From positions 1 through 64,000 of the forward strand of contig JAJSZT010000002.1 in assembly GCA_030272815.1 (NCBI GenBank): a DNA stretch of 64,000 nucleotides. Reading direction: 5' to 3'. This DNA comes from Deltaproteobacteria bacterium. GTDB lineage: Bacteria; Desulfobacterota; Desulfobacteria; Desulfobacterales; ETH-SRB1. Positions 35,052-43,738 of this stretch are shown one piece after another; positions within the stretch are counted from its first letter, which is position 1, and every line of letters begins with the position of its first letter. The translations under genes and the position numbers were made by a program. The notes under the pieces were generated by a model that saw nothing but the letters and a program-made list of their open reading frames with translations, was not told the origin of the DNA and did no database searches.

Positions 35052-37526
35052 ATGAGAAAAAAACACAAATTATTAATTACATTTATTGCTTTGGCTTCAC
35101 TTGGAGCAGCGTGGATATTGCTGTGGCAGGTGAAGCGAGGCTCGTCAAGGTATAGGAATTATCCCTCGCTGCTACCAGCAATTGCCCACCCGGTATCTAT
35201 TCGTTTTGACCCTTCCTTTTATTATGACCGCCGCCAAAGGCCGAAATCCTTAGCGGAAAATCTGGCGCGAAATTGGAGTGCTGCAGGGGTTAACCTGGTG
35301 TTTTACCGTGCCTATGATCCCCGCTACGGTGCTTTTTATAGAACAAACTACCAATATAACCACATGGGAGACTATGGAAAATATGACTTGTTAAAGTTGG
35401 TGATAAAAGAGTGCCATCTCCGCCAGATCAAAGTGTTTGCCTGGTTTCCAGTTCTAAATCATGCAGGGGCGTGGCAAAAAAAGCCGCAATGGCGTGCAAA
35501 GACCTCAGAAGGCCAAGACTATAGTGCCACTGGACTGCGTTATCCGCTTTGCGCGCGTAATGGCGAAGTAATGTCCTGGTGGTATGGCTTTATTCCAGAC
35601 TTTCTCGAACATTATCCTAAGATTGATGGAATTGATTTGGGAGAACCAATAGTGAGTTGGAATGAGGGGGATGCCTGTCATTGCATACACTGCCAGAAAG
35701 CTTTAAAACAATGCAGCACAACTTTAGGCGCAACCGAAATTCGTGCCCAGGCACTTACTGAAATATTAGGCGAAAGCACAGCTCTTGTGCATAAAGCCGG
35801 CAAAAAGGTATCGATAACCACGGTTCAAACCGCAATAGAGTCAGGAAAACTTCTTCAACCAAAGGAATTCATGAAAATGACTGGTTTTGATCTTTTGAGT
35901 GTGCTCCACTCTGAAGATAATCAAGCGCCGGATATTATATGTCCTGAGTTTTTATGGCAATCATTTAAAAGCTCAGCCGGAAATGAGTCTGCTGCTTCGA
36001 TATTTACACCTGAATGGACGGAAAAGGCTGTTCGTCAATTTCTAAATTGGATAGATACTTCTGTCGAAGTTATAACTCATGTCGAACTAACTGATTTCCC
36101 GGATATTAAGGTAAATGACATAGATTTGAAAGCCGCACTTTGTGCAGCTATTAAGGGGGGTGCCACTGGAATAGATGTTTATAGCTCCAACGAATTAGAC
36201 AAAAAAGAAGCCTGGTCGGCACTTCTTGCAATCAAAAATGTTTCCATAAAAAAACAATGCCTCGTTCTTTATGATAAAGATGGCGGACTTAATGATGCTA
36301 TTCAGGTAGGTGAATTATTGCGCCATTTCAACACAAATATTTCTCTGCGACCATTGGAGGAGTATACGGCGGGCACCATTAAAAAATATGATGCGGTCTT
36401 TTATGTAGGGGTAGTTTCCAATGCCGCAATACCTGCCGAGTTTCTTAAAGACCTGCGTTATGGTTTGACAACTGTTTGCTGGCTGGGCTTCAATATTGAA
36501 ACCCTTCTAAGCAATGAAGAACTTTCAAATATACTGGGAATGGAGTTCATAGGTCTTAAAGAGAAACATTATAATACTGTGCTGTATAAGAACTGTGAAC
36601 TTGCCAAAAACGATCCATGGATAAATGTAGTAAGTGCTTTTGACGACAAGAAATGCGATGTTTTAGCTAAAGCTATTGATGGAAAAAGCAGCGTTCCTTA
36701 TGTGGTGCGCAGTGGTCGAAATTTTTGGTATTTCGCAGATGTTCCCACCTCTTATGCAGTAGAAGGCGGACGTTTTCTGGTGTTTGCCGATCTGCTTCAT
36801 GATATTCTCAATGAAAATCATATTTCCCAAAATCTGGCAATGGTCAGGATTGAAGATGTAAACCCGCTGAGTGATCCCAAAGAACTAAGGGAAATCGCTT
36901 CATTTCTTCACGGACGAAACGTGCCCTTCCATATTGCATTAGTTCCGTTTTATGTTTTTCCGGAAAAAAATATATATATAGGCATACACGAAAGGCCTGA
37001 ACTCGTTGATGCTATAAAATACATGGTCAAAAAAGGCGGTACTGTAATAATGCACGGGAGCACACATCAGCGCTTTGGAGAAACTGCATCTGACTATGAA
37101 TTCTGGGATCCGATCAATAATCAGCCGCCTGAAGCTGAAAATGATATAACGATAAAAGAAAAAATAGAGACTGGTTTAAAAGAATTCTGGTCAGCAGGTA
37201 TTTATCCCTTAATGTGGGAAACTCCTCATTATGCCGGCTCACAACAGCTCTACTCTGTCATTAAAGATTATTTCTCCATCTCTATGGAACGTCGCCAGTC
37301 GATTGACCGGCTTGGTACAGACCAATACTTCCCATATCTCATACCTTGCGATCGATACGGTCAAATTATTGTACCTGAAAATACGGGGTTTGTTCCACTG
37401 GATAAACAAGATGCAAGTATCATTCTCGATCCGGCCCGGAATATGAAGGTTGTACGTGACGGTGTTGCTTCTTTCTTTTTCCATCCCTTTATTTCCAAGG
37501 GGCAGGGTATAAACCTTCACCTTTAG
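35052..37526 (+). CDS. Exported glycoside-hydrolase-like / DUF2334 deacetylase-like protein
   Basis: 824 residues with an N-terminal signal anchor (LLITFIALASLGAAWILLW). Residues about 50-340 look like a glycoside-hydrolase-type TIM barrel: KVFAWFPVLNH, then DGIDLGEPIVSWN with a CHCIHC cysteine cluster. A middle region (about 390-580) resembles the Rossmann-like domain often found in such proteins (VLYDKDGGLNDAIQVG). From about 595 on, MVRIEDVNPL, HIALVPFYVFPE and IMHGSTHQRFG identify DUF2334, a polysaccharide-deacetylase-like fold. Together this suggests exopolysaccharide trimming, comparable in layout to PelA or PgaB proteins. The substrate is unknown. No operon partner is visible. Confidence 0.72.
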   Translation: MRKKHKLLITFIALASLGAAWILLWQVKRGSSRYRNYPSLLPAIAHPVSIRFDPSFYYDRRQRPKSLAENLARNWSAAGVNLVFYRAYDPRYGAFYRTNYQYNHMGDYGKYDLLKLVIKECHLRQIKVFAWFPVLNHAGAWQKKPQWRAKTSEGQDYSATGLRYPLCARNGEVMSWWYGFIPDFLEHYPKIDGIDLGEPIVSWNEGDACHCIHCQKALKQCSTTLGATEIRAQALTEILGESTALVHKAGKKVSITTVQTAIESGKLLQPKEFMKMTGFDLLSVLHSEDNQAPDIICPEFLWQSFKSSAGNESAASIFTPEWTEKAVRQFLNWIDTSVEVITHVELTDFPDIKVNDIDLKAALCAAIKGGATGIDVYSSNELDKKEAWSALLAIKNVSIKKQCLVLYDKDGGLNDAIQVGELLRHFNTNISLRPLEEYTAGTIKKYDAVFYVGVVSNAAIPAEFLKDLRYGLTTVCWLGFNIETLLSNEELSNILGMEFIGLKEKHYNTVLYKNCELAKNDPWINVVSAFDDKKCDVLAKAIDGKSSVPYVVRSGRNFWYFADVPTSYAVEGGRFLVFADLLHDILNENHISQNLAMVRIEDVNPLSDPKELREIASFLHGRNVPFHIALVPFYVFPEKNIYIGIHERPELVDAIKYMVKKGGTVIMHGSTHQRFGETASDYEFWDPINNQPPEAENDITIKEKIETGLKEFWSAGIYPLMWETPHYAGSQQLYSVIKDYFSISMERRQSIDRLGTDQYFPYLIPCDRYGQIIVPENTGFVPLDKQDASIILDPARNMKVVRDGVASFFFHPFISKGQGINLHL

Positions 37527-37871
37527 GTGGAAATGTCTTTAGCATATTTTAAATTAAAATAGTTGTCCGAAGGACACCTTTGTGGCTTTAGCCTAAACTG
37601 ATTGCTTTCAAGCTATTAACAAACTACCGGCTTTAGCCGGTAAGTCATTGACTTAATATCGATGTACTAAAAAAGATTATTAACACCATGAAAAAAGAAG
37701 GTTTTACTTTCACTACGATCGGCGACTTACCGATTCGGGTACAAACATCCTTCGGGATAGTCAGCAATTCTTCTGGAAGTGAAATTATAACCGATTGGAA
37801 AAATTGAACGCTTGTTTAGATCTTTTAGAATATTGAAATTCATTTCTGAGGCAAACAGATTAAGTAAATAT
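37527..37871. other. Gene-free stretch left of the insertion sequence
   Basis: It contains small palindromes (TGTCCGAAGGACA; ACCGGCTTTAGCCGGT) of repeat character. A 39-codon frame at 37688-37807 (MKKEGFTFTTIGDLPIRVQ) has no ribosome site and no family I know. The gap to the lipoprotein gene at 39204 was one intergenic region before the insertion sequence entered. Confidence 0.55.
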
Positions 37872-39172
37872 GGCTCCTCGCTGTTTTAAGTGGGTAAAGC
37901 TTGATTTACTGACAGCAAAAATGATAGTTGGTTATGCATTATGAGAGACATAGACCTTTTTCAAATGGCCCTTGGTTTGACACCGCCCTGGCAGGTGTCT
38001 GATTCAGAATTTAACCCTAAAAAAAAGCGCCTCGACATCAGGATCGATTTTCCCCGAGGAAGCACCTTTACCTGTCCTGAGTGTGGTCAGGCTGACATAA
38101 AAGCCTATGATACCCAGGAAAAGAGCTGGCGGCACCTGAACTTCTTTCAGCATGAAGCCTACCTGACAGCCAGAGTGCCAAGGATTAAATGCGATAATTG
38201 TGGGATGCGGCTGGTTGATGTCCCAAGGGCTCGATCCGGTAGCGGTTTTACGTTGCTGTTTGAAGCCATAATCATGATGCTGGCTAAATCTATGCCGGTT
38301 AAAAACATTGCCGAGTTCGTCAATGAGCATGACACTCGATTGTGGCGCGTGCTGCACCACTACGTTGATGAAGCCAGGAATAAAGCCGATCATTCCAGTG
38401 TCCGTAAAGTTGGCATGGACGAGACATCCAGCAAACGCGGCCACAATTATGTGAGTCTGTTTGTAGACATTGAAGGCCCCAAAGTTCTTTTCGCCACAGA
38501 AGGCAAAGATGCTTCTACAGTCAAACGTTTTAAACAAGACTTAACCGATCACAACGGTGCCCCTGAAGCCATTGAGGAGATGTGTAGTGATATGTCTCCA
38601 TCGTTTATCAGTGGCGTTGAGAATTGCTTTCCTAACGCTTATTTGACCTTTGATAAGTTCCATATCATGAAAATCACCAATGAGGCCGTTGATGAGGTGC
38701 GCCGTCAGGAGCAAAAAGACCGCCCAGAGCTGTTCCGGACTCGTTACATTTGGCTGAAAAATCTTGAAAACCTGAAACCCTTCCAGACCGAAACACTTGA
38801 AGAACTCACAGTTAAAAAGCTTAATTTGAAGACAAGTCGAGCCTACCACATCAAACTCAATTTCCAGGAACTGTTCAACCAGCCTGCTGAAAATGCAGAA
38901 GCTTACCTTAAAAAATGGTATTTCTGGGCCACCCATAGCCGCTTGGAACCAATCAAAGAGGCAGCCTACACGATAAAGCGACACTGGAATGGAGTGCTTA
39001 GATGGTTTCAGTCCGGTGTCAACAACGGCATCTTAGAGGGGATAAATAGCTTAATTCAGGCGGCCAAGGCTCGAGCACGTGGCTACCGCACTACTCAAAA
39101 TCTTATTACTATGATTTATCTCATAGGTGGAAAACTTAATTTCGGGTTACCCACTTGAAACAGCGAGGAACC
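37872..39172 (+). mobile_element. Complete ISL3-family insertion sequence with 8-bp target duplication
   Basis: 1301 bp. The terminal inverted repeats are 26 bp with two mismatches (left end GGCTCCTCGCTGTTTTAAGT, right end complementary). The bases GTAAATAT occur directly on both sides (37864-37871 and 39173-39180), which fits the 8-bp duplication of ISL3 elements. The single transposase gene is intact. The element sits between genes and breaks none. The good repeats and intact gene suggest a recent insertion. Confidence 0.95.
37941..39158 (+). CDS. ISL3-family transposase
   Basis: 405 residues. An N-terminal zinc ribbon (CPECGQ and CDNCGM) binds DNA, and a helix-turn-helix region follows. 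The DDE catalytic residues are recognisable in KVGMDETSSKRGHNYVS, CSDMSPSF and GILEGINSLIQAAKARARGY, the last being the ISL3 signature. It fills most of the insertion sequence and stops 14 bp before its end. No frameshift is seen, so it is probably active. Confidence 0.95.
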   Translation: MRDIDLFQMALGLTPPWQVSDSEFNPKKKRLDIRIDFPRGSTFTCPECGQADIKAYDTQEKSWRHLNFFQHEAYLTARVPRIKCDNCGMRLVDVPRARSGSGFTLLFEAIIMMLAKSMPVKNIAEFVNEHDTRLWRVLHHYVDEARNKADHSSVRKVGMDETSSKRGHNYVSLFVDIEGPKVLFATEGKDASTVKRFKQDLTDHNGAPEAIEEMCSDMSPSFISGVENCFPNAYLTFDKFHIMKITNEAVDEVRRQEQKDRPELFRTRYIWLKNLENLKPFQTETLEELTVKKLNLKTSRAYHIKLNFQELFNQPAENAEAYLKKWYFWATHSRLEPIKEAAYTIKRHWNGVLRWFQSGVNNGILEGINSLIQAAKARARGYRTTQNLITMIYLIGGKLNFGLPT

Positions 39173-39203
39173 GTAAATATTAATTATTAAGGGGGGAAAT
39201 ACA

Positions 39204-40703
39204 ATGAAAAAGTCATTATTCTTAATCGCTATTTGTATTGCAATTATACTAGTGTTCAGTTGTTCAAGATTATTTCTCGACAGAACTGTGAAGAAAGACT
39301 CTGAAATACTTTCTCAAGCATTTCAGGTGACCAAAAACATTGAGGACCCTTATAACAAGGCTGCCGCTGTTGAAAGTATAGCTATCGTTTATTCGGCAAA
39401 CGGACAATATGACAAAGCTTTTAAAATAATAAAATCCATAGAAGATATCAATGTTAAGGCATTTGCTTTGATTAGACTCAGTAAACAGGCATGGGGGGGA
39501 GGCCAGAAAGATAAAGCTTTGCAAATACTGTCTCATGCTTATAAAGTCGCCAAAACAATAGATGACGCACATCTAAAAGACTATACTTTTGCTATGATAG
39601 CAGATGAGTATGCGAAATTTGAGCAAAAAGATAAAGCTGTAGAAGTATTATCTCAGGCTTATGAAGTAGCCCAAACAATCAAAGATGCACATATAAAAGC
39701 CCATGATTATGTAATAATAGCTGAGGCATACGTGAAAGCAGGCCAGAAAGATAAAGCTGGAGAAATACTATCCCAAGCTTACGAGGTGGCTAAAAGTATA
39801 GAGGATTTCTATGCAAAAATAACTGCGTTGGATATGATAGCAGGAGTACTCGCGGAAGATGGACAATTCGAAAAAGCCTCTGAAGTTACGCAAAGCATAG
39901 ATGATGTTTTTACTAAAGCTGCTGCGCCGGACAGGATAGCTGATGTGTATGTAGCGCTTGGACAATATGACCAGGCTATTAATTCGGCTAAAAGCATTGA
40001 GGAGCCTTATACTAGAGCCTTTGCATTGGCTAGAATTAGCAGACAAACATGGGAAGCAGGACATAAGAATAAGGCTTTAGAAATGCTATATAAAGCTTAT
40101 GAAGTAGCCAAAACCATAGAGGATAGTTATTCAAGATCCGTTGCTTTGGCGAAAATTTCGTTCGACTATACAGAGGATGGTCAATATGATAAAGCTCTTC
40201 AAATAGCTGAATCCATAGAACATAATTATAACAAAGCCGCTGCAATGGAGAAGGTAGCAGGTGGTTATGCAGAGGATGGTCAATATGATAAAGCTCTTCA
40301 AATAGCTGAATCCATAGAGAGTGCATTTTATAAAGCCGCTGCATTGAATGAAGTAGCAGGAGGATACACGAAAGCGGAACAAAAAGATAAGGCATCTGAA
40401 ACATTAAAATATGCTTTTAATGTAGCTATAACTATAGAGGACCCATACAGCAAGGCCGTTGCGTTAGATAGGATAGCAGGCAGCTATGCTGAAGCTGGAC
40501 TATATGATGATGCTCTGCAAGTTGCAGCAACCATAGAAGATCCATACAATAAAAGCACAGCCTTGTATAGAATAACATATTGGTGTGTTGAAGATGGTCA
40601 ATACGATAAGGCTTTTCAAGTAGCTGAAACTATAGATGATGCATTCTATAAAGCCTCTGCTTTGACCAAGATAGCGGGCAAGGAAACTCTAAAAATGATA
40701 TAG
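39204..40703 (+). CDS. Repeat-rich (TPR/HEAT-like) lipoprotein
   Basis: 499 residues. The signal sequence ends in a lipobox-like VFSC at residues 17-20, so it is probably lipid-anchored. The rest is a tandem array of about a dozen helical repeats of 28-40 residues with a consensus close to KAxALxxIAxxYAExGQYDK ALQIAxxIEDxY. Two adjacent units (about 40170-40320) share long stretches of identical DNA, so they are recent duplications. Such solenoids bind proteins; the partner is unknown. A GGGGGG ribosome site lies 22 bp after the insertion sequence target site. Confidence 0.78.
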   Translation: MKKSLFLIAICIAIILVFSCSRLFLDRTVKKDSEILSQAFQVTKNIEDPYNKAAAVESIAIVYSANGQYDKAFKIIKSIEDINVKAFALIRLSKQAWGGGQKDKALQILSHAYKVAKTIDDAHLKDYTFAMIADEYAKFEQKDKAVEVLSQAYEVAQTIKDAHIKAHDYVIIAEAYVKAGQKDKAGEILSQAYEVAKSIEDFYAKITALDMIAGVLAEDGQFEKASEVTQSIDDVFTKAAAPDRIADVYVALGQYDQAINSAKSIEEPYTRAFALARISRQTWEAGHKNKALEMLYKAYEVAKTIEDSYSRSVALAKISFDYTEDGQYDKALQIAESIEHNYNKAAAMEKVAGGYAEDGQYDKALQIAESIESAFYKAAALNEVAGGYTKAEQKDKASETLKYAFNVAITIEDPYSKAVALDRIAGSYAEAGLYDDALQVAATIEDPYNKSTALYRITYWCVEDGQYDKAFQVAETIDDAFYKASALTKIAGKETLKMI

Positions 40704-40742
40704 AACCGCAATAAAATTTGTTCATTTATTTTTGCGTAAGCC

Positions 40743-41399
40743 CTAAAAGTGGACATGCTCGTCTACATAACGGGCCAGAATTTCGGCAGTGACCCTAGGA
40801 GGACGAATTGAGAAGTAATGGTCAATAATAGCATGGGCCATCTCATGCGCTAATATTCCTTCATGTACATCACTAGCATTAATATATATAGTGTTTGATT
40901 CATATATATACCATGATCGGATGCGGCATTTTGTTCCGGTAATATGATAATATATTTCATCCAAACGATTTTTGTTAGGATAAATATTAATTATTATTTT
41001 GTTTATTTTGGTACGCATGTCCAGTATTTCCTGAACCCTTTCAAATAAAGCTTCCACTTTTTTATTTACCGCTTTTTTTGGGTCATTGGAAGTTGAAGAG
41101 AAAAATAGTCCTTTAAAAAAAAACTTATCCTGCGAATAATCAATCTTGCCCTCGAATTTCTTTAAATCCTTTAGGTTTTCATATTGAATTACAGTATGCT
41201 TGGTTTCAATGCGCTGCCATAAAGGTCTTTTTGTTGTTTCATTATGCGCTTTATGCGCTTTGCCTTTTGGGGCAAATGTAAATGTGATCTTATCTTTATT
41301 TTCATTGTCTCCCTGCACCAAAATAATAGGAATAAACAAAAATAAGTTTATTAATATGAAGAAAAGAAAAAGCTTTGTTATATGTTTTTTAAATAACAT
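40743..41399 (-). CDS. Exported zincin-like metallopeptidase (HEMAH)
   Basis: 218 residues with an N-terminal hydrophobic segment (LFLFFILINLFLFIPIILV) that should act as signal or anchor. HEMAH at residues 185-189 and a glutamate about 17 residues later (TAEILARYVDEH) form a gluzincin-like zinc site. ILAHEMAHAIIDHYF resembles several small uncharacterised peptidase families. It begins 12 bp after the HAMP gene, on the same strand, so the two are probably co-translated. Substrate unknown. Confidence 0.65.
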   Translation of the reverse strand: MLFKKHITKLFLFFILINLFLFIPIILVQGDNENKDKITFTFAPKGKAHKAHNETTKRPLWQRIETKHTVIQYENLKDLKKFEGKIDYSQDKFFFKGLFFSSTSNDPKKAVNKKVEALFERVQEILDMRTKINKIIINIYPNKNRLDEIYYHITGTKCRIRSWYIYESNTIYINASDVHEGILAHEMAHAIIDHYFSIRPPRVTAEILARYVDEHVHF

Positions 41400-41411
41400 T
41401 AAAGAGTTATC

Positions 41412-41972
41412 TTAGATTATGAATTTTTTGTGGATAGATTGATGAAGATGATTCAATTCTTCTATAAAAATGTCCGGTGCATTTTGTTTTTTAGCAGATT
41501 CAATAAGTCGTTCGACTTCGGATTCGATAGAAAGCACTTTATTGTGTAGCTCCATAGTCATGTTGTTCATGCTTGTAGCAATCTCGGCAAACTGATCTTT
41601 TTCTCTTAGCGAGATCTTTTTAACAAGATTTCCTTTACCTATATCTGTTAAATCTTTTTCGAAACGAAACATAGGTCCTGCAATTTTGTGAGAAATAAAC
41701 ATAATAACCACTATTGAGGATAAAGTTATTAAAACGAGGGTAATAATGTTTGTCAAAATTACAGCCGGCAGGATAGCAAAGGAGGTATTCCTGATAACTA
41801 ATCTGGAATTATCAAACGAAGATGTTAGTGTACCTTGAGAAAAGAGGAACAGCAGGCCTGTGGATATGAAAGCTCCAACTAATACAACTATACAGAACTT
41901 TAATATGAATTTAAATTGATAGTCTTTTTTGATAAAGTATTGTCTTCTTTTGTGTCGTTGTTCTTGAGGCAT
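41412..41972 (-). CDS. Small HAMP-domain membrane protein
   Basis: I use ATG 41972 (186 residues), which has an AGGGAG ribosome site; the frame also opens at TTG 42026. Two membrane segments (about 22-43 and 65-95) flank a short periplasmic part. KIAGPMFRFEKDLTDIGKGN is the start of a HAMP domain and is followed by a helical, coiled-coil-like tail. There is no kinase, cyclase or methyl-accepting output domain, so the signal must pass to another protein. The peptidase 12 bp downstream is the obvious candidate partner (inference). Confidence 0.72.
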   Translation of the reverse strand: MPQEQRHKRRQYFIKKDYQFKFILKFCIVVLVGAFISTGLLFLFSQGTLTSSFDNSRLVIRNTSFAILPAVILTNIITLVLITLSSIVVIMFISHKIAGPMFRFEKDLTDIGKGNLVKKISLREKDQFAEIATSMNNMTMELHNKVLSIESEVERLIESAKKQNAPDIFIEELNHLHQSIHKKFII

Positions 41973-42261
41973 CATCAACTCCCTAATTAGTTCCTGTCCG
42001 AAAAGTATTTTTTTTAATGCTGACAATAGTTTCAGCTTATTTACCGATGTGAAGATTTGTGAAAAAGCTATTAGCTCTTAGCTGAATGTGTTATCTGTTT
42101 GATTTTTTAAGCTAAAGGCTAATTGCTAAAAGCTAACTGCTAAAAATCTTCGATTTGAGAATAGTATCCAACTGACTATAATTTCAGGTGTTTTGAGTTT
42201 TCGTCCAGACATTAATTAAGAGGTTGTCTAATACGAATTTTTTAGGCTACAAGGCACTTCA
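41973..42261. repeat. Gap with AGCTATTAGC-type palindromic motifs
   Basis: AGCTATTAGCTCTTAGCTGA and AAGCTAAAGGCTAATTGCTA near 42068-42145 are imperfect complements and can form a hairpin. No gene is visible in the rest. Confidence 0.45.
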
Positions 42262-42828
42262 TTAGTTTTTATAGAGTAATTCATCATTAATATCAATTGT
42301 TGCATTTTTTCTTAAACTATCGACCCATTCGTTTAACTTTTTTCGCTTTTTTTTGTCTTTTAGCTCTTTGGCAATTTTACCTTGTATTTTTTCGAATGGA
42401 GGAAGCTCTCCATCATTTTTTTTCATTTCATTATAACGCTCTTCAATTTCTTCTTGTGACACATAAGTTCTTTGGCTGAACTCATTACCTTTAAATTCCA
42501 TCAAGTCTCTTATTAGGGTTGATTCCCAATAACGTTCTATAGTCATAATGAACTTTTTCTTTCTGTCCATTTTTAACTTTCGTGCTTTCTGGACAAGAAG
42601 TTCTTTTTGTATAATTTGATCTAGAAATTCTTGTTTTGCTTTTTTTGTTAACTTAAAATCTTTATCAAACTCTAATTCAGCAGTAAGTTGATCTTCAAAT
42701 TCTTTAAGCGTCAGAACATAATCGTTGATTTTTGCCAGAGCTTCCTTTTTTGCTGTTTGTTCTTGTGAACAATAAAGAAGCAAAAAGGATAGAGATAATA
42801 TAAGTGAAATTAACAGCCCTTTTTTCAT
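42262..42828 (-). CDS. Lipoprotein with SurA N-terminal-like chaperone domain
   Basis: 188 residues from ATG 42828. A signal peptide ends at LLLYC (possible lipobox). ALAKINDYVLTLKEFEDQL and QEFLDQIIQKELLVQKARKL are typical of SurA_N / PpiC-type proteins (periplasmic foldases). The rotamase (PPIase) domain itself is missing, so it would act only as a chaperone, if at all. The frame extends to 42879 but only 42828 puts the signal peptide at the start. It is on the same strand as the HAMP and zincin genes but 290 bp upstream. Confidence 0.7.
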   Translation of the reverse strand: MKKGLLISLILSLSFLLLYCSQEQTAKKEALAKINDYVLTLKEFEDQLTAELEFDKDFKLTKKAKQEFLDQIIQKELLVQKARKLKMDRKKKFIMTIERYWESTLIRDLMEFKGNEFSQRTYVSQEEIEERYNEMKKNDGELPPFEKIQGKIAKELKDKKKRKKLNEWVDSLRKNATIDINDELLYKN

Positions 42829-43008
42829 GGCATTTTTATCCTCCTTTTTGTTATAGTTAGTGTTCGAACGATAAATCATAACATATTGATATTAGGTTAT
42901 AATTTCGGATAGAAGTGAAACGAAGATTTTCCAGAAAAATGCATTATTTACTTGCATTAATAACTCGAAAACGGTATTTAATCTTATTGAATTAACATAA
43001 TATACCGA

Positions 43009-43031
43009 TTTTCTACCCGTATAGTAGAAAA
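43009..43031. repeat. Perfect 8-bp-arm palindrome upstream of transposase remnant
   Basis: TTTTCTAC and GTAGAAAA around CCGTATA. It may be the end of the lost insertion sequence whose gene begins at 43076. Confidence 0.45.
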
Positions 43032-43075
43032 AACAAAAATGAGTCGAACCTGAAAAGACTTCGCGAGGTTAATCT

Positions 43076-43288
43076 ATGCGAAAAGTCATCGATTTGCAAA
43101 TGGAATTTTGGGAAAAGGATATTTCCCATATTGAATTTGACCTCCAATTTCGAGATGAAATTCCCAAGCTGCTCATGGGACTCCAACATATCTATAGCAC
43201 CCCGGAACTACGTGAAAAGATTTTTAAAATCCGGTCAGTTTTTTCAACTTTCAAGAAAAAATCGAAAAAAACCTTGCTTTCTGCCTAA
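43076..43288 (+). pseudogene. N-terminal remnant of an ISNCY-type transposase gene
   Basis: 70 codons. MRKVIDLQMEFWEKDISHIE and EIPKLLMGLQHIYSTPELRE match the start of ISNCY-family transposases that I know (which run to about 450 residues). After residue 55 the similarity stops and the frame ends. Only the first eighth of the gene is left. The right part of the insertion sequence is gone, and the cold-shock gene follows. Confidence 0.65.
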
Positions 43289-43428
43289 AAAATGTTATTA
43301 GTAACTTAATCAATAAAGATCCGTCCTTAATTGGCGGGCCGGTTTCGTTCTAAAGGAAAGACCCATTTGCCAAAGTGGTATCCTGAAGTCTGGGACTATG
43401 AGAATTTTTTGAAAGGAGGATGTCAACT

Positions 43429-43629
43429 ATGGCTAATGGAATTGTAAAATGGTTTAATAGCAGCAAAGGGTATGGCTTCATCGAGCAGGAAGATGGTCCG
43501 GATGTATTTGTTCATCATTCAGGAATCAATGCAAGCGGTTTCAAGTCTCTTAATGAAGGCGACAGAGTTACCTTTGACATTGAGCAGGGACAAAAAGGAC
43601 CTGCTGCAGTAAATGTCTCTGTAGTTTAG
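43429..43629 (+). CDS. CspA-family cold-shock protein
   Basis: 66 residues from ATG 43429, ten bases after GGAGG (an ATG at 43420 directly touches the ribosome site and is less likely). [18 protein letters not shown] holds RNP1 and DVFVHHS holds RNP2, the single-strand nucleic-acid-binding motifs. The family acts as RNA chaperones. A leader of unknown length lies between 43290 and 43428. A terminator follows. Confidence 0.95.
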   Translation: MANGIVKWFNSSKGYGFIEQEDGPDVFVHHSGINASGFKSLNEGDRVTFDIEQGQKGPAAVNVSVV

Positions 43630-43646
43630 AGCAATATTTCTGAGTT

Positions 43647-43694
43647 AAAAAAGGGCATTCCATCGAATTATGAGGGGAATGCCCTTTTTATCTT
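43647..43694 (+). terminator. Rho-independent terminator of the cold-shock gene
   Basis: AAGGGCATTCC and GGAATGCCCTT form an 11-bp stem, followed by TTTTTATCTT. It lies about 20 bp past the stop codon. Because A-runs precede the stem it may also serve the opposite strand, where the MBL gene ends at 43739. Confidence 0.88.
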
Positions 43695-43738
43695 ATAAGC
43701 TTAAGAGCCATCAGCTATGAGGTGTATCACTGTTTTGA

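Noticed and set aside
37688-37807. 39-codon frame beside the insertion sequence
   Set aside because: No ribosome site and no relative that I recognise; mentioned only in the intergenic entry.
39204-40703. Regularly spaced repeats that might suggest a CRISPR array
   Set aside because: The repeats are in one long open frame and encode helical protein repeats; spacing and divergence do not fit CRISPR. No cas gene and no array were seen anywhere in the window.
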